Positions 8,471-17,817 of a stretch of DNA of 64,000 nucleotides are shown here, piece by piece (positions within the stretch are counted from its first letter, which is position 1; the number at the start of each line of letters is the position of its first letter). Source of the DNA: Desulfomonile tiedjei (GTDB lineage Bacteria; Desulfobacterota; Desulfomonilia; Desulfomonilales; Desulfomonilaceae); contig JACRDF010000025.1 of the NCBI GenBank assembly GCA_016212925.1, forward strand, positions 293,101 to 357,100, read 5' to 3'. The notes under the pieces were generated by a model. The model searched no databases. It was given only the letters and a program-made list of their open reading frames with translations, and was not told the DNA's origin. Position numbers and translations under genes: made by a program.

Positions 8471-8682
8471 TGCTCTCTGAGTCGCTTGCGCCGTTGGCGG
8501 AAGCGACTCAGAGAGCAGCATACAGAAGTTTTTGGGGAGGGGTGCGGGTACCCTCGGCGGGCGGCCACATCTTCCTTCGAGTCGCCCCGGTTACCACAGC
8601 GGTTGAGCCGGCACAAAGACGGATTATCTCCCTGCGCGCAGCAGTTGTTACAAAAAGGGCCTCCCCGCAATTCCTTCGTTCC
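8471..8682 (-). repeat. 3'-flanking composite repeat, copy 3 (long form)
   Basis: Begins 5 bp after the valS stop (minus strand). Order on the sense strand: GCGGGGAGGCCCTTTTTGTA, a 110-120 base insert starting ACTGCTGCGCGCAGGG, the closing CCCGCACCCCTCCCCAAAAA, then a palindrome at 8471-8517 with arms TGCTCTCTGAGTCGCTT and AAGCGACTCAGAGAGCA. The insert is homologous to that of the copy at 23107. Confidence 0.85.
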
Positions 8683-8687
8683 GAGCC

Positions 8688-11357
8688 TCAAGCTCCCTTG
8701 AGGCTGCGCATTTTTTGCAGCCCGTCACCGAGGCCTGAGAGTTTCGCGGACAGTTCCGCACGCTTTTCCTGCTGTTTTTCGACAGCCTCAGGATTAGCGC
8801 GTGAAAGGAAATTCTCGTTGGACAGCTTCTTGTCCACGGCCTCGAACTCTTTTTCGACTTTGGCCAATTCCTTTTCCAGCCTTGCGATTTCAGCGTCCGG
8901 GTCGACAATGCCCCCTAGAGGCACGTAGATTCGCATGTCTCCGACAACGGCTGTAGCCGACATGTGAGGCGGCTCCGTATTCTCGCCGGGCGACGCCACG
9001 CTCAATTCGCTCATTCTTCCTAGCAGGATAACCATTTCGCTATTGGATGTCACAAGCGTACGTTCGTTTTCGGATGATGGAACGGCAAGCACGCGCAGGG
9101 CCTTTGACGGGGGCAGATTCATTTCGGCTCTGATACTGCGCACCGCGGTGATCAAGCCCATGAGTGTCCCCATATGGCGTTCGGCCTCATCATCTACTTT
9201 GGAATCATCATAAGCCGGGAAGGGGCCGCGCATTATGGTTTCACCGTGAGCCGGAACCTTGGAAGCTATTTCTTCGGTGATGAACGGTATAAACGGGTGA
9301 AGCAGGCGCAACAATGAATCCAGCACGTGGTGCAGTACGGCCGCGGCGCGGCGGGTCTCCTCCGGGACGCTGCCATTTAGAGGTATCTTTGCCTCTTCAA
9401 TGTACCAGTCGCAGAACTCATGCCATGTGAAGTGATAGAGCGTCTGGGCTGCATCATTGAATCTATAGGTCTCAATAGCCTGATGAACCTCCTGGCTGGT
9501 TTTATTGAGTCGCGAGAGGATCCATCGCTCCGTAAGAGAGAAGTCCGAAAACCTATCCAAGGAAAAATCCGCGGGGTTCTCATCGAGGTACGGCAATGCA
9601 AATCGGGCCGCATTCCATATCTTGTTCATGAAATTGCGATAGCCTTCGATGCGTGATTCCGACAACCGTATGTCTCGACCCTGAGCCGCCAGCGCAGCCA
9701 AAGTGAAGCGGAACGCGTCGGTCCCAAATTTATCCATCACCATTAGGGGGTCGATGACATTTCCCAGGGACTTGCTCATTTTCTTGCCCTGCTCGTCCCT
9801 CACCAGGGCGTGGATGTAAACGTCCTTGAACGGGACGTCGTTCATGAACTTCAGCCCCATCATCATCATCCTGGCAACCCAGAAGAAGAGAATGTCAAAC
9901 CCGGTAACGAGGCAGGACGTGGGATAAAAGGTTCCCAGCAAGGGCGTGTTGTCAGGCCAACCCATAGTAGAAAACGGCCATAAAGCCGACGAAAACCATG
10001 TGTCGAGAACGTCGCTTTCCTGGACCAGCCGTGAGCCTTTACATGACGGGCATTCCTTGGGATCTTCCCGTGCCACGATCACTTCGTTGCAGTCCTGACA
10101 GGTCCACGCGGGTATTCTATGCCCCCACCAGATCTGCCGGGAAATGCACCAATCCCGGATGTTGTTCATCCACTCGTAGTAGGTCTTTGTCCAGTGTTCG
10201 GGAATGATTCGCGTGCGCCCGTCTTGAACGGCTTTGAGTGCTTGCTCGGCCAGGGGGGCCACTTTTACGAACCATTGTTTGGATATGAGCGGTTCCACCA
10301 CTTCTTTGCAACGGTAGCACCTTCCAAGGCTTACCACGTAGGGCTCTATCTTGACGAGGTATCCCTTTTGTTCGAGTTCCGCCACGATGGCGTTTCGGCA
10401 ATCATAGCGATCCATTCCCGCGAAATGGATGCCGTTTTCGTTTATCCGCCCTTGCGGGTCCATGATGGTGACATGTTCCAGGTTGTGCCTAAGGGAAAGC
10501 TCAAAGTCAGTTAAGTCGTGGGAAGGGGTCACCTTAAGCGCGCCGGTCCCGAACTCTGTGGCTACAATAGGATCGGCTATGATCCGCAACCGTCGGCCTA
10601 CCGTCGGCAGGATGGCGTATTTTCCTATCAAGTGAGAGTAACGCTTGTCTTCCGGATTGACCGCCACCGCGGTGTCCCCCAGCATGGTCTCCGGCCGGGT
10701 GGTGGCCACAATCACCGACTCCTCCGAATTCTCAATCGGGTAACGGATGTGCCACAAATGTCCCTGGGCGTCGTGATGTTCCACTTCCAGGTCCGACAAC
10801 GCGGTATGGCATCGCGGGCACCAGTTGACGATGTAGTCTCCCCTGTAGATGAGGCCCTCTTCGTAAAGACGAACGAAGACCTCTCGGACCGCACGTGAGA
10901 GCCCTTTGTCCATCGTGAAGCGCTCTCGAACCCAGTCACAAGACGACCCAAGCCTTTTGAGCTGATTTATAATGACTCCGCCCGAATGATGCCGCCAGTC
11001 CCACACTCGCTCGATGAATTTGTCTCTGCCCAGGTCTTCACGCTTGAGCCCTTGCTCCGCGAGTTGCCGCTCCACCACGTTTTGAGTGGCTATGCCCGCA
11101 TGATCCGTGCCGGGCATCCAAAGAGTGTTGAAGCCGTTCATGCGCTTGTAACGGATCAAGATGTCCTGAAGCGTGTTGTTCAAGGCATGACCCATATGGA
11201 GGGACCCGGTAACATTGGGAGGCGGGATGACTATTGAATATTCCTTGCCGGTTTTATTGTCGCCTGCGTGAAAAAGCTGCTTTTCTTCCCAGAACGCGTA
11301 CCATCTTTTTTCGATTTCCGCTGGTTCGTACGCCTTGGGTAACAGATCCTGCCCCAT
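8688..11357 (-). CDS. valS: Valyl-tRNA synthetase
   Basis: Class I aminoacyl-tRNA synthetase charging tRNA-Val, with editing of threonine. 889 residues, the usual length. Visible are the HIGH-type signature (PPPNVTGSLHMGHALNNT), the KMSKS loop (DEQGKKMSKSLGNVIDP), the CP1 editing domain (YIVNWCPRCHTALSDLEVE onward, with VATTRPETMLGDTAV), zinc-binding pairs CQDC and CPSC, the anticodon-binding domain, and the C-terminal coiled coil (DPDAEIARLEKELAKVEKEF). GAGGAGC precedes the ATG. It is the first gene of the minus-strand block ending in queA. Confidence 0.97.
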   Translation of the reverse strand: MGQDLLPKAYEPAEIEKRWYAFWEEKQLFHAGDNKTGKEYSIVIPPPNVTGSLHMGHALNNTLQDILIRYKRMNGFNTLWMPGTDHAGIATQNVVERQLAEQGLKREDLGRDKFIERVWDWRHHSGGVIINQLKRLGSSCDWVRERFTMDKGLSRAVREVFVRLYEEGLIYRGDYIVNWCPRCHTALSDLEVEHHDAQGHLWHIRYPIENSEESVIVATTRPETMLGDTAVAVNPEDKRYSHLIGKYAILPTVGRRLRIIADPIVATEFGTGALKVTPSHDLTDFELSLRHNLEHVTIMDPQGRINENGIHFAGMDRYDCRNAIVAELEQKGYLVKIEPYVVSLGRCYRCKEVVEPLISKQWFVKVAPLAEQALKAVQDGRTRIIPEHWTKTYYEWMNNIRDWCISRQIWWGHRIPAWTCQDCNEVIVAREDPKECPSCKGSRLVQESDVLDTWFSSALWPFSTMGWPDNTPLLGTFYPTSCLVTGFDILFFWVARMMMMGLKFMNDVPFKDVYIHALVRDEQGKKMSKSLGNVIDPLMVMDKFGTDAFRFTLAALAAQGRDIRLSESRIEGYRNFMNKIWNAARFALPYLDENPADFSLDRFSDFSLTERWILSRLNKTSQEVHQAIETYRFNDAAQTLYHFTWHEFCDWYIEEAKIPLNGSVPEETRRAAAVLHHVLDSLLRLLHPFIPFITEEIASKVPAHGETIMRGPFPAYDDSKVDDEAERHMGTLMGLITAVRSIRAEMNLPPSKALRVLAVPSSENERTLVTSNSEMVILLGRMSELSVASPGENTEPPHMSATAVVGDMRIYVPLGGIVDPDAEIARLEKELAKVEKEFEAVDKKLSNENFLSRANPEAVEKQQEKRAELSAKLSGLGDGLQKMRSLKGA

Positions 11358-11547
11358 TGAAAAGCTCCTCGATAATTTGTGTGGTTTCCTTAGAGGTAAT
11401 CGCTGATAATAGCACTCGGCAGCCCCGAAGACAACGATGTCATGGGCCGGCCGCGCCGTGCCTATTCTCTGCAGTGCGAAATTTCTTGCTCACGTGGGTG
11501 AAGCGTCCGCGGACACGTGAATGGTTACTCGGCACCTGCTATAAATG

Positions 11548-11576
11548 TTGACAATTCTCGCCTAGGCCGTTACACA
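11548..11576 (+). promoter_or_regulatory. Candidate promoter for the putative outer-membrane protein
   Basis: TTGACA at 11548, a 17-base spacer, and TACACA at 11571. If used, it places the transcript start near 11583 and rules out the ATG at 11517 as the start of the downstream gene. The remainder of 11358-11690, between divergent valS and this gene, holds no other recognised feature. Confidence 0.4.
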
Positions 11577-11690
11577 TCGAAAAGCATTGGTACCAGGCCC
11601 GGTCCCACCCGGCTTTACGAACCTCGGCTTTCGAGTCAGGCACTGGGCAAAGAAAACGCCTTTACTGAGCTTACTTGGAGCAGCAGCCTA

Positions 11691-12614
11691 TTGAATCCGA
11701 ATGGTCCCAAAGAATCGTGGTCTAGATTCACCGGCCTGGCCGTGATGGTAGGGGTTTTGTTCTTCCTGGCCGCGGGACCAGGCCTGGGTGGCGGACCGGT
11801 CCATTTCGGTGGCCCCATTGTTGGGCATTGGCAGTCGGCCAAGAAAAAATCCATGGTGGAAGGCCGATTCGGGTATCTGTTCGGTTTCAACGAGATCCGT
11901 CTGAGAGACGGCGACAACGCCAATATTCCTCCCAGCAAGAGAGAGGTGCCTTTGGACGGGCTGGTGTTCGGCCTGGAAGGCGAAACCTTTGTCATGGAGG
12001 ACCTCGCGGTGCGAATTCAGGGATGGATCAACGTCCCTTTCCAGATTCGCAGCGATTTCTACTTAAATGGCTCAACCCGCTCCTGGGATAGTCTTGGCCA
12101 ATATGTGGGAGCGGACCTTTCCGCGATCTATCATTTCGGTCTGGGCGGAATGCCTTACACCGCGGGCCTCGTGGCCGGGTACCGATACAACAATTTTGAT
12201 TACCAATCCAAGACGGTAGGACAACCTGCCGGAACTTCCGAAGATCATTTTCACGTGCATATTCCTTACCTGGGGGTCTATTACGCCAATAGCGCCATGA
12301 TGGGCTCTGTGGTGAGGCTCGACATTCTTTTCTCTCCTTTGGCCCTTACACGGCTGGACGCGCAGAGGCGAGTCCAGGGGGCCGTGACCAATATCGAAGG
12401 CCATTCGGTCACGGGGATCTGGTTTGAGTCCTATTTCCAGTGGTCCCGGCGTTTAAGTCCAAACGCGCTGCTCGGTGTGTTCGCGAATTACGATTTCTTG
12501 CAGCTTTCCGGAGGCGCCACGGAAGTCCAAGCTCAGCAGGGATCGACCAGGTTTTCTTTGGACTCGCGGCATCATCTGTTCATGACAGGGATCAGTGCGA
12601 CTTACACTTTTTGA
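11691..12614 (+). CDS. Putative outer-membrane beta-barrel protein
   Basis: The frame is open from an ATG at 11517, but the candidate promoter at 11548 and a signal-peptide argument favour the TTG at 11691 (about 307 residues): NPNGPKESWSRF is a basic N-region followed by TGLAVMVGVLFFLAAGPGL. An ATG at 11745 is another option. The mature part is rich in alternating aromatic/aliphatic strands with Gly turns (FGYLFGFNEIRL, YTAGLVAGYRYNNFDY, LGVFANYDFLQLSG) and ends SATYTF, with the terminal Phe typical of BAM-inserted proteins. Beta-barrel nature is inferred; no specific family recognised. It is followed 39 bp later by the histidine kinase gene. Confidence 0.7.
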   Translation: MNPNGPKESWSRFTGLAVMVGVLFFLAAGPGLGGGPVHFGGPIVGHWQSAKKKSMVEGRFGYLFGFNEIRLRDGDNANIPPSKREVPLDGLVFGLEGETFVMEDLAVRIQGWINVPFQIRSDFYLNGSTRSWDSLGQYVGADLSAIYHFGLGGMPYTAGLVAGYRYNNFDYQSKTVGQPAGTSEDHFHVHIPYLGVYYANSAMMGSVVRLDILFSPLALTRLDAQRRVQGAVTNIEGHSVTGIWFESYFQWSRRLSPNALLGVFANYDFLQLSGGATEVQAQQGSTRFSLDSRHHLFMTGISATYTF

Positions 12615-12653
12615 CTCTACTCGGCCAAAGCCCATCTACCATAGGATGTCCTG

Positions 12654-13841
12654 GTGAGAAGTAGTCTACAGACCAAGGAAGAATTGGCTAAGGAATTGGC
12701 TCGCGTTAAACGCGAGGTGGCCAAATTGAAGCAATTGGAATCCGAACGGAGAGGAGTCTCAGAAGCTTTGCGCGAGTCCGAGACGATGTTCAGAAAAATT
12801 ACGGAAAAATCCATGATGGGAGTCTACCTTATACAAGATGATCTATTCCGTTACGTAAATCCCAAGATGGCTGGGATTTTCGGGTACGAAGTGTCCGAAC
12901 TGGTTGATGTAAGAGGCCCCAAGGATGTCGTTTGGGCTGAGGACTGGCCACTCGTCAACGAGAACTTGAGGAAGCGAATCTTCGGAGAATTGGAATCCAT
13001 CACTTACCGTTTCAGAGGCATAAAGCCGACGGGGGAAGTCGTCCACATCGAGGTTTATGGCTCCCGCACGGACTACCGAGCCAGGCCTGCTGTGATAGGT
13101 ACACTTCTCGATATCACTGATAGAGTTAAGGCTGAAAAAAAACTCGAACAATCGGAAAATGCATTGCGCCATCTTTCCGCACAACTGCTTCGGGCGCAAG
13201 AAGATGAAAGAAAAAGATTGGCTCAAGAACTTCATGACGGAATCGGCCAATCAATTTCTGCCATGAAGTTCGTGATAGAGACTTGTTTGAAGCAAATCCG
13301 GGAGGTCCCCGGCTCCGAAATCGCCGGGCGACTGGAAATGTTGCTGCCCATGGCAGAGAGTACCGTCGAAGAGGTTCAGCGAATAGCAGTTGATCTGCGG
13401 CCCTTTATTATTGACGACCTCGGCCTGGTTGCCACACTAAGATGGTTCATGAGGCGATTTCAGAACACATATTCGGGCATTCTCCTCGATAATCGCATCG
13501 AGCTGGAAGAACAGGAAATTCCTGAATCGCTCAAGATAGTCATGTTCCGAATAACCCAGGAGGCTTTGAACAATGTGACGAGACATAGCCGGGCCAAGCG
13601 AGTTCACGTCGCTCTCCGAAAGCGAAAAGACCGAATTGAATTGCTGATTAAGGATAACGGGGAAGGAATAGATGATAGTGCGACTGCTTCCAGCACAGGC
13701 AGCGGGAAGGGATTCGGACTTTCCAGTATGAAAGAGAGGACGGAATTCTCAGGAGGTAAGTTCCGTCTCGAGACAGAGCCCGGAGTTGGGACTTCCATAA
13801 AGGCGTCGTGGCCCCTCAAAGCCTCTGGTCCGAGCATATAA
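12654..13841 (+). CDS. PAS-domain sensor histidine kinase, NarL-type (HisKA_3)
   Basis: 395 residues, GTG start. An N-terminal coiled coil (about 5-45) precedes a PAS domain (about 42-158: [19 protein letters not shown] to the [12 protein letters not shown] end). The dimerisation/phosphoacceptor domain has [16 protein letters not shown] with His194, typical of NarX/DegS-type kinases. The ATPase domain carries [22 protein letters not shown] and [10 protein letters not shown]. No membrane segment is visible, so it is probably cytoplasmic. Its 3' end overlaps by 26 bp the convergent response-regulator gene, its likely partner, which is also of the NarL/FixJ class. Confidence 0.93.
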   Translation: MRSSLQTKEELAKELARVKREVAKLKQLESERRGVSEALRESETMFRKITEKSMMGVYLIQDDLFRYVNPKMAGIFGYEVSELVDVRGPKDVVWAEDWPLVNENLRKRIFGELESITYRFRGIKPTGEVVHIEVYGSRTDYRARPAVIGTLLDITDRVKAEKKLEQSENALRHLSAQLLRAQEDERKRLAQELHDGIGQSISAMKFVIETCLKQIREVPGSEIAGRLEMLLPMAESTVEEVQRIAVDLRPFIIDDLGLVATLRWFMRRFQNTYSGILLDNRIELEEQEIPESLKIVMFRITQEALNNVTRHSRAKRVHVALRKRKDRIELLIKDNGEGIDDSATASSTGSGKGFGLSSMKERTEFSGGKFRLETEPGVGTSIKASWPLKASGPSI

Positions 13842-14484
13842 GCCCTGTTTCCAGAGCGAAAGCCGCCAATGCTGCCCCCGTGTGCAGATCCAACTTCTTC
13901 ATCAGATTAGCGCGATGCCTTTCCACCGTCTTAACGCTTATACCTAAAAGGTCCGCGATCTGCTTGTTCTTATAACCTTCCGCTATCAATTTCAGTACGT
14001 CTGTCTCTCTTGCGGTCAGCGTTCGGAATGGTGAATGGCAGCTCATACCCTTCTGCCCCTCCAAATACGCTTCCAATACCACGGCGGAAACAGCAGGGCT
14101 CAGGTAGGGTTGCCCATCCAGGACCGTTCTAATTGCTGAGGCAAGTTCCTCATGGCCTGCATGCTTCAGGACGTACCCGTGACAGCCGGCCTGGAAGCTT
14201 GCAAGAATATACTCCTCATTCCTGTGAACGGTCAGAACAACGATTCTTGTGTCAGGCGCCACTCTCTTGATTTCTTTGATGGCCCCCACGCCATTCATCT
14301 TTGGCATCGACAGATCCATGATCACCACATCGGGACTTAGGCTCTTAACGGATTGTATAGCCTGAAGGCCGTCTTCAGCGTCTCCCACGACATCGAAATC
14401 AGGGTGTGTAGCAAGCAGCGCCCGGAGGCCTTCCCGGAGGATCGTGTGATCTTCAGCTATGACAATTCGATGTTTCCGATCCAT
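13816..14484 (-). CDS. NarL/FixJ-family response regulator
   Basis: About 222 residues from the ATG at 14484, chosen because GAGGAAA lies 6-9 bases upstream; an ATG 39 bases earlier is less supported. The receiver domain has the acidic pair EDH, the phospho-acceptor Asp57 in [13 protein letters not shown], the conserved Thr in VVLTVH and Lys in GYVLKHAG. The C-terminal LuxR-type HTH is [17 protein letters not shown] to [14 protein letters not shown]. It is convergent with, and overlaps by 26 bp, the PAS kinase gene; tail-to-tail kinase and regulator of matched classes suggest a cognate pair. Target genes unknown. Confidence 0.93.
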   Translation of the reverse strand: MDRKHRIVIAEDHTILREGLRALLATHPDFDVVGDAEDGLQAIQSVKSLSPDVVIMDLSMPKMNGVGAIKEIKRVAPDTRIVVLTVHRNEEYILASFQAGCHGYVLKHAGHEELASAIRTVLDGQPYLSPAVSAVVLEAYLEGQKGMSCHSPFRTLTARETDVLKLIAEGYKNKQIADLLGISVKTVERHRANLMKKLDLHTGAALAAFALETGLICSDQRL

Positions 14485-14965
14485 TGCTATTTCCTCACGG
14501 GGGGCTACAAGTGCGCGCATCAACAGGTGGTTTTCGGCGCCGAAGCGCTTGAAGAATCCACGATAATGTTATCATATCGTGCTCTCGCTTCTCAATGATA
14601 GTAGCATTCCAAAGGCAATTAATCACTTACCGGGAGAATCGTCGATCATCTATCATTTCGAGGAGTGACATCCCGCGGAACGTCCGCAGTTGGGAGACCG
14701 CTTTGCTGCGCTGTTTCGCCACCCACGACTGCGGGAACACTGCTACAGAGCTATTCTGAAGAGGGTCAGAGCTGCATCGCCGGCAAAGGGCTCTTGGAAT
14801 AAGGTCCATGATCTATCCTCCTACCCAGCAAGCGTCATTCTGGCAAATTGCTCATGCCGCAGAACTTAATTCAAGACACGCTGTTCAGTTTAAAGTTTTA
14901 ATGTCCCGCACAGACCCCATAAGACCATGCAGGATTTCTCGCGAGAAAATGGAGCATTTACCTGA

Positions 14966-14993
14966 TTGACCCAGACTTCAAAAATGATAAAAT
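14966..14993 (+). promoter_or_regulatory. Candidate promoter of the first LIV operon
   Basis: TTGACC at 14966, a 16-base spacer, and TAAAAT at 14988: a good sigma-70 match. It would give a leader of about 315 bases before livK. The rest of 14485-14965 holds no recognised gene. Confidence 0.5.
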
Positions 14994-15023
14994 TGTCATA
15001 ACACTAAAACCTGGGGGTCTGAT

Positions 15024-15105
15024 CTGAGGTTCAGTGATCTGAACTCAGCAGTACTTTCGTGGTGCTTCTTTACAGATTGACACTTTCCTAGCAAGACACT
15101 AAGCT
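15024..15105 (+). promoter_or_regulatory. livK leader: hairpin and second candidate promoter
   Basis: A hairpin CTGAGGTTCAG-TGAT-CTGAACTCAG lies at 15024-15048, just past the predicted start of the 14966 promoter. A second promoter-like pair follows: TTGACA at 15077, 17 bases, TAAGCT at 15100. The remaining 200 bases to livK hold no ORF of note. Confidence 0.35.
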
Positions 15106-15316
15106 TCGACGATAATCTTTGGCGCAAGGGCCGGTTTCTTCTCCAAATCTTTTTGACTCCCGAGGGTTCCGCTTCGGATCGGGAAAATGTCACAATGATA
15201 AGGACGCAAACAGAAAAGTTGCACCGGATTTGCATCGCAGCCCTGTGCAGTGATTTGTTCAATGGCCGGCTTTGTGGTTTCACCAACCGTGTTTCCAGTT
15301 AGCAGGGAGGAAAGGC

Positions 15317-16591
15317 ATGAAAAGGCTTTTGATCGTCGTAGCAGCGTGCATAATCTCATTAACCTGGACAATCATACCCGCCATGGCAGCGGACCCGATT
15401 CTTGTGGGTGTACCCTCGTCACTGACCGCCATAGAGGGTAAAGAGGCCCTCAAGGCCGTCGAGATGGCCGTTGAGGAAATCAATGCCAAGGGAGGCGTAA
15501 AAGTAGGAGACGTCAAGCGTCCCATAAAGATCGAAAGCATCGACATCAGGGATTCTTCACCGGGTGTGCCTGTGCAGGAGGCCTTGCTGGGTATTGAGAA
15601 AATCATCACCGAGAAAAAGGTGAGCGCAATCCTCGTGGGTCCTTTCCGATCGGAAGCATTGCTGCCCGCAATGGATTTGTTCGCCCAGTACAAGGTCCCA
15701 ATGCTTGGGACTATCGCTATGTCCCCAAAATCTGAGGAAAAGGTAAAACAAGATCCGGAAAAGTACAAATACTGTTTCCGAGTATGCCTGAATGCCAAGT
15801 ATTTGGTGGGATACCTTGCACAGACCCTCGGATTCCTCAACGAAGAATTCGGGCTCAAGAAATTTTACGCCATGCACCAGGACGTTGAGTGGGCACGCTT
15901 AACCGCTGGAGGGACCACCAAAGTTGCCACGGACAAATTCAAATGTGAAAGCGTGGGGACGGAAGTTTATCCCACAGGGGCGTCGGACTTCTCAGCGGGC
16001 CTTGTCAAAGCCAAGACGCAGGGGGCCCAGATCATACTGCCCATATTCGATATGCCTCAGAGCGGCATACTGCTCAAGCAGTGGCAGAGCATGAAAATAC
16101 CCGCTCTTGTTTCAGGGTTTATCTCCCCGATGACCGGACCCGGCGCGTGGAAAACCTTCGACGGCAAGATCGGTGGCCTGCTCAACTGCAACTACGAACT
16201 CGGCAGCGGTATAGCTTCGGACAAATACCCCCCGTCCATGAAATTCTATAACGATTATAAGAAGAAATTCGGCGTGCCCGTAGAATCAGGGCATGGTCCC
16301 GGGCCGTCATACGATTCAGTGTACATTTTGGCCGAAGCGATCGAGCGTGCTGGGAGCCTCGATCCCGACAAGGTAGTTGCGGAAATAAAAAAGACCGATC
16401 GCCAGGGCGCAATCGGCAGAATCAAATTCGATGAAGGCGGACAGGTCATATACGGTGACGACCCGACCAAGACCGCCACTGGATGCGTATTCCAGTGGAC
16501 GGACGACGGCAAGCAAAAGATAGTCTTCCCCGCGTCCCTGGCGGAAGGCAAGGTCAAACTGCCGGATTGGATCAAGGCCGGCAAAAAATAG
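15317..16591 (+). CDS. livK: LIV-type ABC transporter substrate-binding protein (set 1)
   Basis: Periplasmic type I binding protein (Peripla_BP_6) feeding the LivHMGF complex. The ATG at 15317 is decided by GGGAGG 7-12 bases upstream and by the signal peptide MKRLLIVVAACIISLTW...PAMA, cleaved before ADPILVG. About 424 residues. Family features: the two-lobe pattern with IEGKEALKAVEMAVEEINAKGG, VSAILVGPFRSEALLPAMD and GPGPSYDSVYILAEAIERAG. First gene of livK-H-M-G-F plus acyl-CoA ligase, all on the plus strand. Relatives bind amino acids, amides or aromatic acids; the terminal CoA ligase favours a carboxylic acid (inference). Confidence 0.92.
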   Translation: MKRLLIVVAACIISLTWTIIPAMAADPILVGVPSSLTAIEGKEALKAVEMAVEEINAKGGVKVGDVKRPIKIESIDIRDSSPGVPVQEALLGIEKIITEKKVSAILVGPFRSEALLPAMDLFAQYKVPMLGTIAMSPKSEEKVKQDPEKYKYCFRVCLNAKYLVGYLAQTLGFLNEEFGLKKFYAMHQDVEWARLTAGGTTKVATDKFKCESVGTEVYPTGASDFSAGLVKAKTQGAQIILPIFDMPQSGILLKQWQSMKIPALVSGFISPMTGPGAWKTFDGKIGGLLNCNYELGSGIASDKYPPSMKFYNDYKKKFGVPVESGHGPGPSYDSVYILAEAIERAGSLDPDKVVAEIKKTDRQGAIGRIKFDEGGQVIYGDDPTKTATGCVFQWTDDGKQKIVFPASLAEGKVKLPDWIKAGKK

Positions 16592-16599
16592 GAAAGCAC

Positions 16600-16632
16600 C
16601 GGGGAGGCTTTTTGTGCAAAAGGGCCTCCTCC
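16600..16632 (+). repeat. 3'-flanking composite repeat, copy 4 (degenerate)
   Basis: Starts 9 bp after the livK stop: GGGGAGGCTTTTTGTGCAAA followed by AGGGCCTCCTCC. Only the core hairpin is retained, then a decayed CCTCCACAAAC spacer. Same polarity as the other copies. Confidence 0.6.
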
Positions 16633-16748
16633 AGGACCTCCACAAACGACAGTCTTTTTTACAGACCTAGTTCGTCCCGGAGGGACGAGAGAAAGTAGCC
16701 CTGCGATTCGGAGACTTTCTCAAAACTATTGCCGGCGGAATTCCTCAT

Positions 16749-16839
16749 GTAGGGGCGCTTCGAGAAGCGCCCTGATTGCGGGCGGTTCACGAACCGCCCC
16801 TACGTGCAGCGCAGGCCCGTAGGGCGGGCCGTGCCCGCC
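16749..16839. repeat. GTAG-type REP pair
   Basis: GTAGGGGCGCTTCGAGAAGC with GCC, then GGGCGGTTCACGAACCGCCC ending CTAC (16749-16803), followed by GTAGGGCGGGCCGTGCCCGC at 16819. GTAG at the foot of a palindrome is the hallmark of REPs recognised by RAYT transposases. The same double unit recurs at 28832 and 41676. Confidence 0.8.
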
Positions 16840-16883
16840 ATACTGCAAAGGCTGATGGCGGTTATGAAGGTGGGCAAATAACC

Positions 16884-17756
16884 ATGCTTGAAGTCACTCT
16901 TATTTACGGGTTCGTCAACAGCATTATCCTGGCCCTGATAGCCCTTGGGTTCAGCCTCACGTTCGGGATCAGCGGCGTTTCCAATTTTGCTTATGGGGCG
17001 ATGTATGTTCTAGCGGGCTATACCGTCTGGATTTTCATAAATAAGCTGTCCATCCCGTTTGTTCCTGCCGCGATCCTTGCCGTGCTGTTGACCGCCGCGC
17101 TCGGCGCTGTCCTTTACAGGTTTGTTCTGCTGCGGGTCAGGGGACTGGTCATTTCCGAGGTCATAGCCACTTTCGGAGTGGGATTGGCCATTCTCGAAAT
17201 GTTCCGATACCTCGGCTACACAGGCTTTGAATACACTTTGCCGGTATTCACGGACGGCAGCGTGATGATCGGAGATACCTACATCGATCACCAAAGGCTC
17301 TGGATTGTAGGCGTAGGGATAGCTCTGGCCGCGGGGCTCTACGTCTTTACGCATCACACCAGGCTGGGGCTTGCCTTCCGGGGAATAGCTCAGGACGAGC
17401 GGACGGCTCTTTCACTTGGGATCAATTCGGATAGAATCGCGGGGATCAGCGTCGCCTTCGGTTCGGGTTTGGCGGCTGTTGCGGCCATTCTTATCCTTCC
17501 CAGAGGGACCATATCCGTCAATGAAGGATATGATGTCCTCATTAACGCTATGGCGGTCTGCATCATAGGCGGCCTGGGAAGCACCGTCGGGGTGGTTGTG
17601 GCTTCTTTCTTAATCGGATATGCCCAGATGCTGACGGATGTGCTTTCAGGACCGCACTGGAAGATGATCGTTTCACTGGTCGCTATCCTGATAATCCTGG
17701 TCGTCAAGCCTTCCGGTCTGTTCGGCAAGCAGAAGGAACTGGAGGAGCGCATATGA
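16884..17756 (+). CDS. livH: Branched-chain amino acid-type ABC transporter permease (set 1)
   Basis: Inner-membrane permease of the LivH family, 290 residues with about eight hydrophobic helices. The ATG at 16884 is preferred because upstream codons are translated REP sequence, not protein. Typical features: MLEVTLIYGFVNSIILALIALGF, GVSNFAYGAMYVLAGY near the N-terminus, the EAA-like cytoplasmic loop (FRGIAQDERTALSLGINSDRI), and INAMAVCIIGGLGSTVGVV followed by KPSGLFGKQ at the C-terminus. It sits between livK and livM. Confidence 0.92.
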   Translation: MLEVTLIYGFVNSIILALIALGFSLTFGISGVSNFAYGAMYVLAGYTVWIFINKLSIPFVPAAILAVLLTAALGAVLYRFVLLRVRGLVISEVIATFGVGLAILEMFRYLGYTGFEYTLPVFTDGSVMIGDTYIDHQRLWIVGVGIALAAGLYVFTHHTRLGLAFRGIAQDERTALSLGINSDRIAGISVAFGSGLAAVAAILILPRGTISVNEGYDVLINAMAVCIIGGLGSTVGVVVASFLIGYAQMLTDVLSGPHWKMIVSLVAILIILVVKPSGLFGKQKELEERI

Positions 17757-17817
17757 CGCGGGTGGGCTTCAGTAATACTTTCGACGACGTCGGAAATCCC
17801 ATTTTCACGGTGGCACG

